Assembly (NCBI RefSeq): GCF_014207985.1
Contig: NZ_JACHMI010000001.1
Span: 10,089,001 to 10,153,000 of the forward strand
Direction of reading: 5' to 3'
Source of the DNA: Nonomuraea rubra
Lineage (GTDB): Bacteria > Actinomycetota > Actinomycetes > Streptosporangiales > Streptosporangiaceae
DNA: 64,000 nt
In this document: positions 24,558 through 33,109 of the stretch, piece by piece
How positions within the stretch are numbered: the first letter of the stretch is position 1
Layout of the letters: each line of letters begins with the position of its first letter
Translations under genes and position numbers: made by a program
Notes under the pieces: model-generated
Seen by the model: the letters and a program-made list of their open reading frames with translations, nothing else
Told to the model about the DNA's origin: nothing
Database searches by the model: none

Positions 24558-25958
24558 ATGACCAACGATAGCAGTATCGCCCAGATAGCCGCGATACTGC
24601 GCGAAGAGGCCGACCGCCTCGGCCCAGGCGCCCGCCTCCCCTCCAGCCGCGAGCTCATGCGCCGCCACAACGTCAGCCCCGTCACCATCTCCAGAGCCAT
24701 CGGCCAGCTCACGGCAGAAGGCAGGGTGATCACGAAGCCGGGCAGCGGCGCGTTCGTGACCCAACGGTCGGCCTTCACCCAGGACGCCCCGGACCTGTCC
24801 TGGCAGACCGTGGCCCTGGGCGATCGGGTGGTGGACGAAGCTCCCGTCTCGGCGCTGCTGGCCCCAGCCCCCGAGGGTGTGGTGCCGCTGACCGGCGGGT
24901 ACCTGCGGCCGGGCCTTCGCCCGGACAAGCAGCTGGCGGCCGCCGCGGCGCGGGCCGTACGGAGGCCGGACGCGTGGGCCATGCCGCCGCTGACGGGACT
25001 GCGCGAGCTGCGGCGGTGGTTCGCGACGCAGGCGGGCAGCGACGTGACGGAGGCCGACGCGCTGATCGTGAGCGGCGGCCAGGCGGCGCTCACGCACGCG
25101 TTCAGGGCGCTGGCGGCCCCGGGGACGCCCATCCTGGTCGAGACGCCCACCTACCCGGGCGCGCTGGCGGCGGCCAAGGCGGCCGGGCTGCGGGCCACGG
25201 CCGTGCCCATGGACCGCGAAGGCGTACGTCCCGAGCTGCTGGCGGAGGCGTTCGCGGTCACCGGGGCGCGGGTGTTCTGCTGCCAGCCCACCCTGCACAA
25301 CCCCACGGGCGCCACCCTGCCGCCTGAGCGCAGGGAGCAGGTGCTGGAGGTGGCCAGGGCGGCGGGGGCGTTCGTGGTGGAGGATGATTTCGCCAGGTAC
25401 CTGACGCCGCAGCCGCCTCCGTCGCTGGCCTCGATGGACCGGCACGGCACCGTGGTGCACATCGTCTCGCTCACGAAGATCCTTTCGCCGAGCATGCGGG
25501 TGGCGGCCGTGATCGCCAGAGGGCCGGCCGCGCACCGGCTGCGGGCGGGCCAGCTCGTGGAGTCGTTCTTCGTGGCGCGGCCACTGCAGGAGACGGCGCT
25601 GGAGTTCGTGGGCTCGCCGGCGTGGCGGCGGCATCTGGCGGCGGTGCACGCCGAGATCGCGACCCGCCGCGACGCGCTGGCGGCGGCCCTGGCCGAGCTC
25701 ATGCCGGACGCCGAGCCGCACCTCCTGCCCGCCGGCGGGATGCACCTGTGGGTACGGCTGCCCGCCGGCGTGGACGAGGCCGCCCTGGTGGAGACCGCCC
25801 GGCGGAACGGGGTGCTGGTCAGCCCCGGCCGGCTGTACTACGCGTCGGAGCCGCCCGGGCCGCGGATCAGGCTCACGCACATGGCCGCCGCCCATCTGGC
25901 GGAGCTCCGGGAGGGAGTGCGCAGGCTCGCCGAGGCACTGGCGATCATCGGCCAGTAG
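24558..25958 (+). CDS. MocR-type regulator (GntR winged helix plus aminotransferase domain)
   Basis: A 466-residue regulator. The winged helix fills about residues 5-70 (LPSSRELMRRHNVSPVTISRAI, wing TKPGSGAFV). The class I/II aminotransferase-like domain follows with ETPTYPGAL near 195, HNPTGATLP near 247, the Asp of VVEDDFAR near 277, the PLP Lys307 in VSLTKILSPS and MRVAAVI. Such proteins sense PLP or a PLP-dependent amino-acid ligand and often control a divergent exporter, as the EamA gene is here. No Shine-Dalgarno sequence; a -10-like TATTCT (24544-24549) eight nt upstream suggests a leaderless mRNA. Confidence 0.9.
   Translation: MTNDSSIAQIAAILREEADRLGPGARLPSSRELMRRHNVSPVTISRAIGQLTAEGRVITKPGSGAFVTQRSAFTQDAPDLSWQTVALGDRVVDEAPVSALLAPAPEGVVPLTGGYLRPGLRPDKQLAAAAARAVRRPDAWAMPPLTGLRELRRWFATQAGSDVTEADALIVSGGQAALTHAFRALAAPGTPILVETPTYPGALAAAKAAGLRATAVPMDREGVRPELLAEAFAVTGARVFCCQPTLHNPTGATLPPERREQVLEVARAAGAFVVEDDFARYLTPQPPPSLASMDRHGTVVHIVSLTKILSPSMRVAAVIARGPAAHRLRAGQLVESFFVARPLQETALEFVGSPAWRRHLAAVHAEIATRRDALAAALAELMPDAEPHLLPAGGMHLWVRLPAGVDEAALVETARRNGVLVSPGRLYYASEPPGPRIRLTHMAAAHLAELREGVRRLAEALAIIGQ
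24571..24600. promoter_or_regulatory. Candidate MocR operator inside its own coding start
   Basis: GCAGTATCGC (24571-24580) and GCGATACTGC (24591-24600) are perfect 10-bp inverted arms 20 bp centre to centre, two helical turns, over codons 5-15 of the MocR gene. With the putative -10 boxes immediately upstream, a bound regulator could repress both divergent genes. Confidence 0.5.
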
Positions 25959-25961
25959 AGT
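25956..25961 (+). promoter_or_regulatory. -10 box for the CGNR zinc-finger gene
   Basis: TAGAGT, overlapping the MocR stop codon, ends seven nt before ATG 25969; a leaderless start is likely. Confidence 0.55.
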
Positions 25962-25968
25962 GACGGGC

Positions 25969-26490
25969 ATGCCGTACCCCGCGGAGCTCGTACGAGACTT
26001 CGTGAACACGTTCGATGTAGAAACCCAGGCGGACGAGCTGTCCTCCCCCGCCGAGCTGACGGTGTGGCTGCGCGAGCGCGACCTCGCCGGTCCTCGCGAC
26101 CGCGCCGGCGACGACGACCTTCAGACCGCGCACGCGCTGCGCGAGGGCCTGCGGGCCGCGCTCAGACGCGAGCACGCGGACCTGCCGGATCTGCCGGACC
26201 TGCCGCTGCGGGTCGAGGTACGTGGCGGCAGGCCCGAGCTGGTCCCCGCCGAGGACGGCGTGCGCGGCGGCCTGGCGCGCATCGCGGCGGCGGCGCTGGG
26301 CGCGTCGTGGGACCGGCTCAAGGTGTGCGCGGAGGGAACCTGTCAGTGGGCGTTCATCGACCTGTCGAAGAACCGTTCCCGCTCGTGGTGTTCCATGCGT
26401 GTATGCGGTAACCGCACCAAGACGCGGGCTTACCGGGCGAGGAAGCGGGGTTCGCGTCCTCTACAAGGCTCAAACACCGATACGGTGTAA
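25969..26490 (+). CDS. CGNR zinc-finger protein (ABATE domain)
   Basis: A 173-residue stress-type regulator of the ABATE/zf-CGNR family. The N-terminal ABATE-like part (AELVRDFVNTFDVETQADELSS, LREGLRAAL) is followed by the C-terminal finger CAEGTCQWAFIDLSKNRSRSWCSMRVCGNRTKTRAYRARK, with four Cys and the diagnostic CGNR. I chose ATG 25969 because the preceding TAGAGT fits a leaderless transcript. The final 15 residues after ARKRG are not conserved. Confidence 0.9.
   Translation: MPYPAELVRDFVNTFDVETQADELSSPAELTVWLRERDLAGPRDRAGDDDLQTAHALREGLRAALRREHADLPDLPDLPLRVEVRGGRPELVPAEDGVRGGLARIAAAALGASWDRLKVCAEGTCQWAFIDLSKNRSRSWCSMRVCGNRTKTRAYRARKRGSRPLQGSNTDTV
26474..26488. promoter_or_regulatory. Small dyad at the 3' end of the CGNR gene
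   Basis: ACACCG-ATA-CGGTGT is a perfect 6-bp dyad overlapping the last codons and the stop of the CGNR gene, about 50 nt before the GNAT start. It may be an operator for the GNAT gene or a weak stem. Confidence 0.3.
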
Positions 26491-26534
26491 CTCGTGCCTT
26501 GTGGCATGAACGGCAGGCGAAGGAGCGGGCCGAG

Positions 26535-27143
26535 ATGGCAGACGTAGGCGTCCGGGCGGCCCGGCGCGAGGATGTGCTCCAGGTTGCGAATTGTCAGATC
26601 CGCGCCTGGCGCTACGGCTATCGGGATTTCCTCCCTGAGGGCCCACTCGAGCAGATGACTGGCGCGGCGGCCGAGAAGATGTGGCTGCGCCAGTGGGACG
26701 AGGCGATCGTCGCCCCGCCCAGCCCCATGCACCGGGTGCTGGTGGCGGTGGAGACCATCCTCGACACCGAGGGTTTTCCGGCTCTCGGCGCGGGCGGCAG
26801 CGCCGCCCTGGTCACACCCCGCGGCGGGGAGCGCGTGGTCGGGCTCGTCTCCCACGCTCCCGCCGAGGACCCCGATCTCGACCCCGGCCGGGTGGCCGAG
26901 ATGCTGACGCTGCTGGTCGACCCCGACTTCGTCCGCCGGGGCCACGGGAGCCGCCTGCTCAACGCCACCGTCGACTACATGCGTGAGGACGGCTTCCGCC
27001 AGATCGTCACCTGGGTGTTCGCGGAGAACTACGCGATGCTCGGTTTCCTGGAGTCGGCGGGCTGGGGCGAGGACATGGCCGAGCGCGTCCTCGACATGGG
27101 CCGGCCGGTCCGGATGATCAGGCTCACGACCGACATCAGCTAG
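26535..27143 (+). CDS. GNAT family N-acetyltransferase
   Basis: A 202-residue acetyltransferase. Residues 1-60 (VRAARREDVLQVANCQIRAWRYGY) match the usual GNAT N-terminus, the acetyl-CoA loop is VDPDFVRRGHGSRLLNATVDYM and the C-terminal strand reads QIVTWVFAENYAMLGFLESAGW. ATG 26535 is supported by AAGGAG at 26520-26525. It ends 15 nt before menA and may be co-transcribed with it. Substrate unknown. Confidence 0.87.
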   Translation: MADVGVRAARREDVLQVANCQIRAWRYGYRDFLPEGPLEQMTGAAAEKMWLRQWDEAIVAPPSPMHRVLVAVETILDTEGFPALGAGGSAALVTPRGGERVVGLVSHAPAEDPDLDPGRVAEMLTLLVDPDFVRRGHGSRLLNATVDYMREDGFRQIVTWVFAENYAMLGFLESAGWGEDMAERVLDMGRPVRMIRLTTDIS

Positions 27144-27158
27144 AGGTAGAACGACAAC

Positions 27159-28034
27159 ATGGCAACTCCCGCCCAGTGGATCGCCGGAGCCCGCCCGCGC
27201 ACGCTGCCCAACGCCGTCGTGCCCGTCATGGTGGGCACCGGCGTGGCGATCGGCGAAGGCGGCTTCGTGTGGTGGCGGGCGGTCCTGGCGCTGCTCGTGG
27301 CACTGTCGCTGCAGATCGGCGTCAACTACGCCAACGACTACAGCGACGGCATCCGCGGCACCGACGACCAGCGGGTCGGCCCGATGCGGCTGGTGGGCTC
27401 GCGCGTGGCCACGCCGCGCGAGGTGCTGACGGCGGCGCTGGCCTGCTTCGCGCTCGCCGCGGTGCTCGGCCTGGTCCTGGTGCTGGTCACGCGGGCGTGG
27501 TGGGTGCTGCTGGTCGGCGCGGCGGCGATCGCGGCCGCCTGGTTCTACACCGGCGGCAAGCGCCCGTACGGTTACCGCGGCCTGGGCGAGGTCGCCGTGT
27601 TCGTCTTCTTCGGGATCGTCCCCGTGGTCGGCACGGCGTACGTCCAGACGGAGCAGCTGAGCTGGGCGGCGCTGCTCGCCTCGATCCCGGTGGGGCTGCT
27701 GTCGTGCTCGATGCTGGTGGTCAACAACCTGCGCGACGTCGGCACGGACGGGCAGGCGGGCAAGCGCACGCTGGCGGTGCTGCTGGGGGCCGAGCGCACT
27801 CGTACGCTGTACGTGGCCTGCCAGGTGGTGCCGTTCGCGGTGGCGCTGGCGATGGTGCCGATCACGCCGTGGGCGGCGCTGGTGCTGCTGGCCGCGCCGC
27901 TGGCGATCGCCCCCATCAGGGCGGTGCTGGGCAAGGCCGTGGGCCCGGCGCTGATCGCGGTGCTGCAGCAGACGGGCAAGCTGCAGCTGGCCTACGGCAC
28001 GCTCTTCGCGGTGGGTCTCGCGATCATCTTCTGA
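27159..28034 (+). CDS. menA: 1,4-dihydroxy-2-naphthoate polyprenyltransferase
   Basis: A 291-residue UbiA-superfamily membrane enzyme that prenylates 1,4-dihydroxy-2-naphthoate in menaquinone synthesis. The first Asp-rich motif is NYANDYSDGIRGTDD, the second NNLRDVGTDGQAGKRTLAV, and YTGGKRPYGYRGLGE is typical of MenA. Eight to nine membrane segments are visible. It is followed 28 nt later by a deaminase-like gene. If this organism uses the futalosine route instead, the enzyme could be the corresponding prenyltransferase, but the motifs look like MenA. Confidence 0.9.
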   Translation: MATPAQWIAGARPRTLPNAVVPVMVGTGVAIGEGGFVWWRAVLALLVALSLQIGVNYANDYSDGIRGTDDQRVGPMRLVGSRVATPREVLTAALACFALAAVLGLVLVLVTRAWWVLLVGAAAIAAAWFYTGGKRPYGYRGLGEVAVFVFFGIVPVVGTAYVQTEQLSWAALLASIPVGLLSCSMLVVNNLRDVGTDGQAGKRTLAVLLGAERTRTLYVACQVVPFAVALAMVPITPWAALVLLAAPLAIAPIRAVLGKAVGPALIAVLQQTGKLQLAYGTLFAVGLAIIF

Positions 28035-28050
28035 AACGGCGATCTTCTTC

Positions 28051-28056
28051 TAGGGT
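28051..28056 (+). promoter_or_regulatory. -10 box for the deaminase gene
   Basis: TAGGGT ends six nt before GTG 28063; no Shine-Dalgarno sequence. A possible -35 TTCTGA lies 16 bp upstream across the menA stop. Confidence 0.5.
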
Positions 28057-28062
28057 GAGACG

Positions 28063-29061
28063 GTGAAGGATTTCATCGCCGGTCTGCCCAAGTGCGAGCT
28101 GCACCTGCACATCGAGGGCACGCTGGAGCCCGAGCTCAAGTTCGAGCTGGCCGCGCGCAACGGCCTGGAGCTGCCGTACGCGAGCGTGGCGGAGATGCGG
28201 GCCGCCTACACCTTCGACAGCCTGTCCTCGTTCCTCACGATCTACTACGAGGGCATGAAGGTGCTGCGCACCGAGCCCGACTTCTACGACCTCGCCACGG
28301 CCTACCTGACCAAGGCCGCCGAGCAGAACGTGCGCTACGCGGAGATCTTCTTCGACCCGCAGGCGCACACCTCGCGCGGGGTGCCGTTCGACGTGGTGAT
28401 CAGGGGGCTGCGGCGGGCGCTGATGGACGCGCACGCGCGGCTCGGGGTGCGGGCCCAGCTCATCATGTGCTTCCTGCGCGACTTCCAGGCCGAGTACGCG
28501 ATGGCGACGCTGCTGGAGTCGCTGCCGTACAAGGAGTGGATCGCCGGCGTCGGGCTCGACTCCGACGAGAAGGGCAACCCGCCGCGCAAGTTCGCGGCCG
28601 TCTACGAGCGGGCCAGGCAGGAGGGTTACCTGCTGACCATGCACTGCGACGTCGACCAGGACGACGCGGTCGAGCACATCCGGCAGGCCGTCGAGGAGAT
28701 CGGCGTCGACCGGATCGACCACGGCGTCAACATCCTGGAGGACCAGCGGCTGGTCGAGCTGGTGCTGGCCCGCGGCACGGGGCTGACCTGCTGCCCGATC
28801 TCCAACGGCTTCGTCACCGAGTCGATGAAGGCCGAGGGCATCCGCAAGCTGATGGACCTGGGCGTGCGGGTGACGATCAACTCCGACGACCCGGCCTACT
28901 TCGACGGCTACGTGCAGGAGAACCTCATCGCCCTGCAGGAGGCGCTGCAGCTCGGTCGCGAGGAGCTGGCTCAGCTCCAGCGCAACGCCTTCGAGATCAC
29001 CTGGCTGCCCAGGCCCCTCAAGGATGCCTATCTGGCCGAGATCGACGCCTACATCTCGTGA
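28063..29061 (+). CDS. Adenosine/adenine deaminase family protein with a changed active-site motif
   Basis: A 332-residue metal-dependent amidohydrolase. Zinc ligands are the paired His of ELHLHIEG (residues 14 and 16), His194, and the Asp of NSDDPAYF near 283; the His of DRIDHG near 221 is present. The overall sequence (EGTLEPEL, FFDPQAHT, GLDSDEKG) resembles the bacterial adenine deaminase branch more than classical adenosine deaminase. The HAGE motif, whose Glu assists catalysis, is replaced by HCDVDQ at 194-199, so substrate or mechanism may differ. Candidates are adenine, adenosine or aminodeoxyfutalosine, the last because menA is next door. GTG 28063 is set by the -10 box. Confidence 0.82.
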   Translation: MKDFIAGLPKCELHLHIEGTLEPELKFELAARNGLELPYASVAEMRAAYTFDSLSSFLTIYYEGMKVLRTEPDFYDLATAYLTKAAEQNVRYAEIFFDPQAHTSRGVPFDVVIRGLRRALMDAHARLGVRAQLIMCFLRDFQAEYAMATLLESLPYKEWIAGVGLDSDEKGNPPRKFAAVYERARQEGYLLTMHCDVDQDDAVEHIRQAVEEIGVDRIDHGVNILEDQRLVELVLARGTGLTCCPISNGFVTESMKAEGIRKLMDLGVRVTINSDDPAYFDGYVQENLIALQEALQLGREELAQLQRNAFEITWLPRPLKDAYLAEIDAYIS

Positions 29062-29118
29062 CGGCGTCGCCGAGCGGCTAGCCTAGGAAGAACCGAGCAG
29101 CGATCGCGAGGGATCGTG

Positions 29119-29838
29119 GTGAACCGTCCGAGCATGCCGACGGACATCGAAGAGTTCGAACGGGCGCTCACTGACTGTGTCACCATCGCCGGGCAGGCGA
29201 TGCCCGACTGCGCGATGGTCAGCATCGCCCTGTGCGGGGATGACGACCTCCACACCGCCGCCTGCTCGCATTCGCGGGCCGAGCTGCTCGACGGGCTGCA
29301 GCAGGCCACCGGGCAGGGGCCGGTGCTCGACGCGATCGACAGCGGGAAGTCGGTGACGGTCTCCGATCTGGCCGCCGACTCGCGGTGGCCGCGGTTCACG
29401 GCGGGGGCTCCCGAGGTCCGCGGGGTGCACTGCGAGCCGCTGGCGTACGAGGACGTGCTGCTCGGCGTGCTCACCGTCTACACCGGCCGGAGCGCGGGGC
29501 TGCCCGACGAGGCGTGGGTGGCCTTACGCGTCACGGCCGCGCACGTTCCCGTGCTGTTCCGTACGGCGCTGGACGTGGCCCGCATGCGGGAGGTCGCGGC
29601 GCAGCTCAAGGAGGCGCTCAACACCCGCGCGATCATCGATCAGGCGCTCGGCATCGTCATGGCGCAGCGGCGGTGCACGGCGCGGGAGGCGTTCGAGATA
29701 CTCCGGCAGGTCTCCCAGGACAGGAACGTCAAGCTGCACCAGCTCGCGGCCTCGATCGTGGAGAAGGTGAGCGGCCGGCCACCCCAGCGCTCCCGCTTCG
29801 AGGAACCGCCGCAGCGCATCTCCAGCCGCAGGCCATAA
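29119..29838 (+). CDS. GAF-ANTAR domain regulator
   Basis: A 239-residue cytoplasmic sensor. The GAF domain (about 15-150) includes GQGPVLDAIDSGKSVTVSDLAAD and GVLTVYTGRS. The C-terminal ANTAR domain (about 158-215) reads LKEALNTRAIIDQALGIVMAQRRCTAREAFEILRQVSQDRNVKL, which binds paired hexaloop hairpins in RNA to allow antitermination. Start GTG 29119 is six nt after GAGGG; GTG 29116 is the alternative. No adjacent target is evident. The Arg/Pro-rich tail after residue 220 is non-conserved. Confidence 0.9.
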   Translation: MNRPSMPTDIEEFERALTDCVTIAGQAMPDCAMVSIALCGDDDLHTAACSHSRAELLDGLQQATGQGPVLDAIDSGKSVTVSDLAADSRWPRFTAGAPEVRGVHCEPLAYEDVLLGVLTVYTGRSAGLPDEAWVALRVTAAHVPVLFRTALDVARMREVAAQLKEALNTRAIIDQALGIVMAQRRCTAREAFEILRQVSQDRNVKLHQLAASIVEKVSGRPPQRSRFEEPPQRISSRRP

Positions 29839-29970
29839 TGGCCCCTGTGCCCGGCTCAGGACGCCGCTGCGGGCCTCGTCCGCGCTGCCGCGTCTCAATG
29901 GGTGGACGGCCCTGGTGGGGGCCGCAGCGGGCATCATGGAGGAAGTGACCCGAGGAAGGGACCTGACCAC

Positions 29971-30564
29971 GTGCGGCACGAGAAGAGCCCCGTCCTGCCG
30001 GTGACCCCGGGGCCGGGCGCGGGGGTCAGGGGGGCGATCGCCGGGAACCTGCGGCGTACGCGGCTGGCGCGCGGCCACAGCGTGCGGGAGCTGGCCGAGC
30101 TGACGGGGGTGAGCAAGGCGCTCATCTCGCAGATCGAGCGCGGCGTGGCCAACCCGACGATCGAGGTGCTGACCAGGCTGGCGGGCGCGCTGGAGCTCAC
30201 GTTCGCCGAGCTGACCAGGATCCACCTGCTGGAGCCCGAGGTGATCAGGCGGGGCGAGGGGGCCACCGAGATGGCCGGTGACACGACGGTGCGCAGCCTG
30301 TTCGCGGCGGCCGACCGGCGGCGGTTCGAGCTGGCCGAGGGCGATCTGCCGCCGATGACGCGCAGCGCCAAGAGCGCGCACGGGCGGGGCTCGATCGAGC
30401 ACGCGTACGTCGTCGCGGGCCAGGTGAGCGTGGAGACCGAGGCGTGGGCGGTGCGGCTGGGCGAGGGCGACGCGGTGCGGTTCGCGGCCGAGCTGGACCA
30501 CGTCTACGTCACCGGCGAGGCGGGCTGCCGGGTGCTGACGCTGATCTCCTTCTCCGAGGACTAG
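29971..30564 (+). CDS. XRE family regulator with cupin domain
   Basis: A 197-residue regulator. The helix-turn-helix (about 22-80) reads NLRRTRLARGHSVRELAELTGVSKALISQIERGVANPTIEVLTRLA; the cupin barrel (about 125-190) has AYVVAGQVSVETEAWAVRLGEGDAVRFAAELDHVYV. GTG 29971 was chosen because AAGGGA lies upstream at good spacing. Its stop is seven nt from the convergent peptide-transporter ATPase stop. Confidence 0.88.
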   Translation: MRHEKSPVLPVTPGPGAGVRGAIAGNLRRTRLARGHSVRELAELTGVSKALISQIERGVANPTIEVLTRLAGALELTFAELTRIHLLEPEVIRRGEGATEMAGDTTVRSLFAAADRRRFELAEGDLPPMTRSAKSAHGRGSIEHAYVVAGQVSVETEAWAVRLGEGDAVRFAAELDHVYVTGEAGCRVLTLISFSED

Positions 30565-30570
30565 GACGGG

Positions 30571-32304
30571 CTAGGGCCAGGCCCGGGAGCCGTCGGGGAC
30601 GCTGGCCAGCAGCTCGCGCGTGTAGGCGTGGGACGGGTCGTCGAGCACGCGCGCCACCTCGCCGCTCTCCACGCACTCCCCGGCCCGCAGCACGTAGAGC
30701 CGGTCGGCGAGCTGCCGGACCACGGCCAGGTCGTGGGTGATGAACAGCAGGCCCATCGACAGCCGCTCGCGCAGCCCGGCGAGCAGGGTCAGTACCTGGG
30801 CCTGCACCGACACGTCCAGCGCCGACACGGGCTCGTCGCAGACCAGCAGCCTCGGCTCGCCCGCGACGGCGCGGGCGATGGCGACCCGCTGCCGCTCGCC
30901 GCCCGACAGGCCCGCGGGCCGCATCGCTGCCAGCGCGGGGTCGAGGCCCACCAGCTCCAGCAGCCCCGCCACGTCCGGCGGGCGGCCGTCGGCCTCCAGG
31001 GCCTCCTTGAGGGTGGCGCGCACGGTGCGGGCGGGGTTGAGGGTCGAGTACGGGTCCTGGAAGATCATCTGGACGGTACGGCGGGCACGGCGTACCGCCT
31101 GGCGGGACATGCGGGTGTAGTCGGAGCAGTCCTCGCCGCCGAGCAGGATCGTGCCGGAGTCGGGCCGTTCCAGCCCGGTCACGCAGCGGGCCAGCGTGGT
31201 CTTGCCGGACCCCGACTCGCCGACGACGGCCACGATCTCGCCGGGGGCGACGGTCAGGCCGACCCCGGCCAGCGCGGGCCCGGTCGCGCCGCGGTAGGTC
31301 TTGCGCAGGTCGCGCACGTCGAGCACCGGGGCGGCGGAGGCCCGCACGGGCGCGGTGACGGCCGGCGGCGCCGGCGGCGCGGCGGGCAGCTCGCCGGCAC
31401 GCACGCACGCCGACAACCTCCCGCCACCACGAAGCTCGGGGGTGCCGGCGCGGCACTGGGCCTCGGCGTACGCGCACCGGTCGGCGAACCCGCACCGCCC
31501 CGCCACCGCGTCGTGCGCGGGCACGGACCCGGGCACCGAGGGCAGCACCGCCAGGCGCCGGTCGGCGGGCGGCTCGGCGGCCAGCAGCGCCCGCGTGTAC
31601 GGGTGCCGCGGCTCCGCCCGCAGCTCCGCCGCCGTGCCGACCTCCACGACCCGCCCGGCGTACATGACGACGACCCGGTCGCACATCGAGAACGCCACCC
31701 GCAGATCGTGCGTGATCAGCAGGAACGTCATGTCCCTCGCCCGCTGGACCCGCCGGATGAGCGCCAGCACATCCCGCTGGGTGGTGGCGTCCAGCGCGGT
31801 GGTCGGCTCGTCGGCGACGAGGATCCGGGGCCCGGCCGCGAGCGCCGCCGCGAGCCCGACGCGCTGCCGCATCCCGCCCGAGAGCTGGAACGGGTACCGC
31901 CCCGCCACCTCGGCCCCGAGCCCCACCTCGGCCAGCAGCCTGGTCACCTCGGCCTCGCGGCCGGCGCCGGGCGGCAGGCCGTCGGCGATCTGCCTGCCCG
32001 CCTTGCGCAGCGGGTTGAGCAGCGTGAACGGATCCTGCATGAGCAGGGACACGGTGCCGCCGCGCAGCCGCCGCAGCGTCCGGGGGTCGCCGTCCACGCG
32101 GTGCCCGCCGATGCGCACCTCGCCGGACGACTCCAGCCCGGACGGCAGCAGCCCGAGCAGCGCCCGGACGGTCAGCGACTTGCCGGAGCCCGACTCGCCC
32201 ACGATGGCCACCGACTCCCCCGGCGCGGCCTCGAAGGACACGCCGGACAGCAGGGTGCGCCCGGTGGCGGGCTGCCGTACGGTCAGGCCGTTCGCGCTCA
32301 GCAT
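30571..32304 (-). CDS. Dipeptide/oligopeptide ABC transporter, fused dual ATPase (DppD-DppF)
   Basis: A 577-residue fusion of the two ATPases of a peptide importer. Domain 1 has GESGSGKSLTV, LSGGMRQRVGL and ILVADEPTTALD, then the oligopeptide-binding tail with RCGFADRCAYAEAQC. Domain 2 has GESGSGKTTLARCV, LSGGERQRVAIA and LLVCDEPVSALD. A Pro/Ala linker near residues 310-330 joins them. The gene starts one nt past the DppC stop and is last in a five-gene operon. Confidence 0.92.
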   Translation of the reverse strand: MLSANGLTVRQPATGRTLLSGVSFEAAPGESVAIVGESGSGKSLTVRALLGLLPSGLESSGEVRIGGHRVDGDPRTLRRLRGGTVSLLMQDPFTLLNPLRKAGRQIADGLPPGAGREAEVTRLLAEVGLGAEVAGRYPFQLSGGMRQRVGLAAALAAGPRILVADEPTTALDATTQRDVLALIRRVQRARDMTFLLITHDLRVAFSMCDRVVVMYAGRVVEVGTAAELRAEPRHPYTRALLAAEPPADRRLAVLPSVPGSVPAHDAVAGRCGFADRCAYAEAQCRAGTPELRGGGRLSACVRAGELPAAPPAPPAVTAPVRASAAPVLDVRDLRKTYRGATGPALAGVGLTVAPGEIVAVVGESGSGKTTLARCVTGLERPDSGTILLGGEDCSDYTRMSRQAVRRARRTVQMIFQDPYSTLNPARTVRATLKEALEADGRPPDVAGLLELVGLDPALAAMRPAGLSGGERQRVAIARAVAGEPRLLVCDEPVSALDVSVQAQVLTLLAGLRERLSMGLLFITHDLAVVRQLADRLYVLRAGECVESGEVARVLDDPSHAYTRELLASVPDGSRAWP

Positions 32305-32305
32305 G

Positions 32306-33109
32306 TCAGCGTGCCCTTCCGCGCCGCTCGACGCGCTCGTGCAGCCAGTCGCCCACGACGTTGAGCGCGACGGCGGTGGCGATGACGGCCAGGCCGGGGG
32401 CGATCACGGCCCACGGGTTGGCCAGCAGTTGCGTACGGTTGTCGGCCAGCGTCCGCCCCCAGTCGGGCGACCCGGCGGGCACGCCGAGGCCGAGGAACGA
32501 CAGCGACGCCAGCGAGACCAGCGCGTACGCGAAGTTCACGAACGCCCCGGCGAGGCTGACGGAGGCCACGTTCGGCCAGATGTGCCTGGTCATGATCCGC
32601 CAGGAGGAGAGGTTCTTGAGCAGGGCGGCCTCGACGTAGGGGCGGTGGCGCTGCTCCAGCACGGCGCCGCGCACGGCCCGCGTGTCCGTCGGCGCGAACA
32701 GCACCACCAGCACGGCGATGGCCAGCATGTACCCGCCGCCGAGCACGCCCGCCACGACGATCGCGACCAGCAGCGCGGGCAGCGAGAACATCAGGTCGGC
32801 CCAGCGCATGGCCAGGGTGTCCACCCAGCCGCCGAAGTAGCCGGCGGCCAGCCCGATCAGGTTCCCGATCAGCATCGAACCGGCGGCCACGGCCAGCGCG
32901 CCCGGCAGGGCCGTGCGCGCCCCGGCGACCAGCAGTTGCAGCACGTCGCGGCCCAGGTCGTCGGTGCCCAGCGGGTGTCCGGGGCCCGGCCCGGTGATGC
33001 CGGTCATGAGGTCCTGCGCGGTGGCGCCGGGCACCAGCCAGGGCGAGAACGCCGCGGCCACGCCGGCGAGCGCGAGCACGGCCAGCGCGACGTACGGTGG
33101 CCGTCTCAT
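32306..33109 (-). CDS. Peptide ABC transporter permease, DppC type
   Basis: A 267-residue permease with about six membrane segments. HPLGTDDLGRDVLQLLVAGAR and the EAA-like loop EAALLKNLSSWRIMTRHIWPN are typical of DppC. The start at ATG 33109 overlaps the DppB stop by four nt. A longer open frame exists upstream but lies over DppB. Confidence 0.88.
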   Translation of the reverse strand: MRRPPYVALAVLALAGVAAAFSPWLVPGATAQDLMTGITGPGPGHPLGTDDLGRDVLQLLVAGARTALPGALAVAAGSMLIGNLIGLAAGYFGGWVDTLAMRWADLMFSLPALLVAIVVAGVLGGGYMLAIAVLVVLFAPTDTRAVRGAVLEQRHRPYVEAALLKNLSSWRIMTRHIWPNVASVSLAGAFVNFAYALVSLASLSFLGLGVPAGSPDWGRTLADNRTQLLANPWAVIAPGLAVIATAVALNVVGDWLHERVERRGRAR

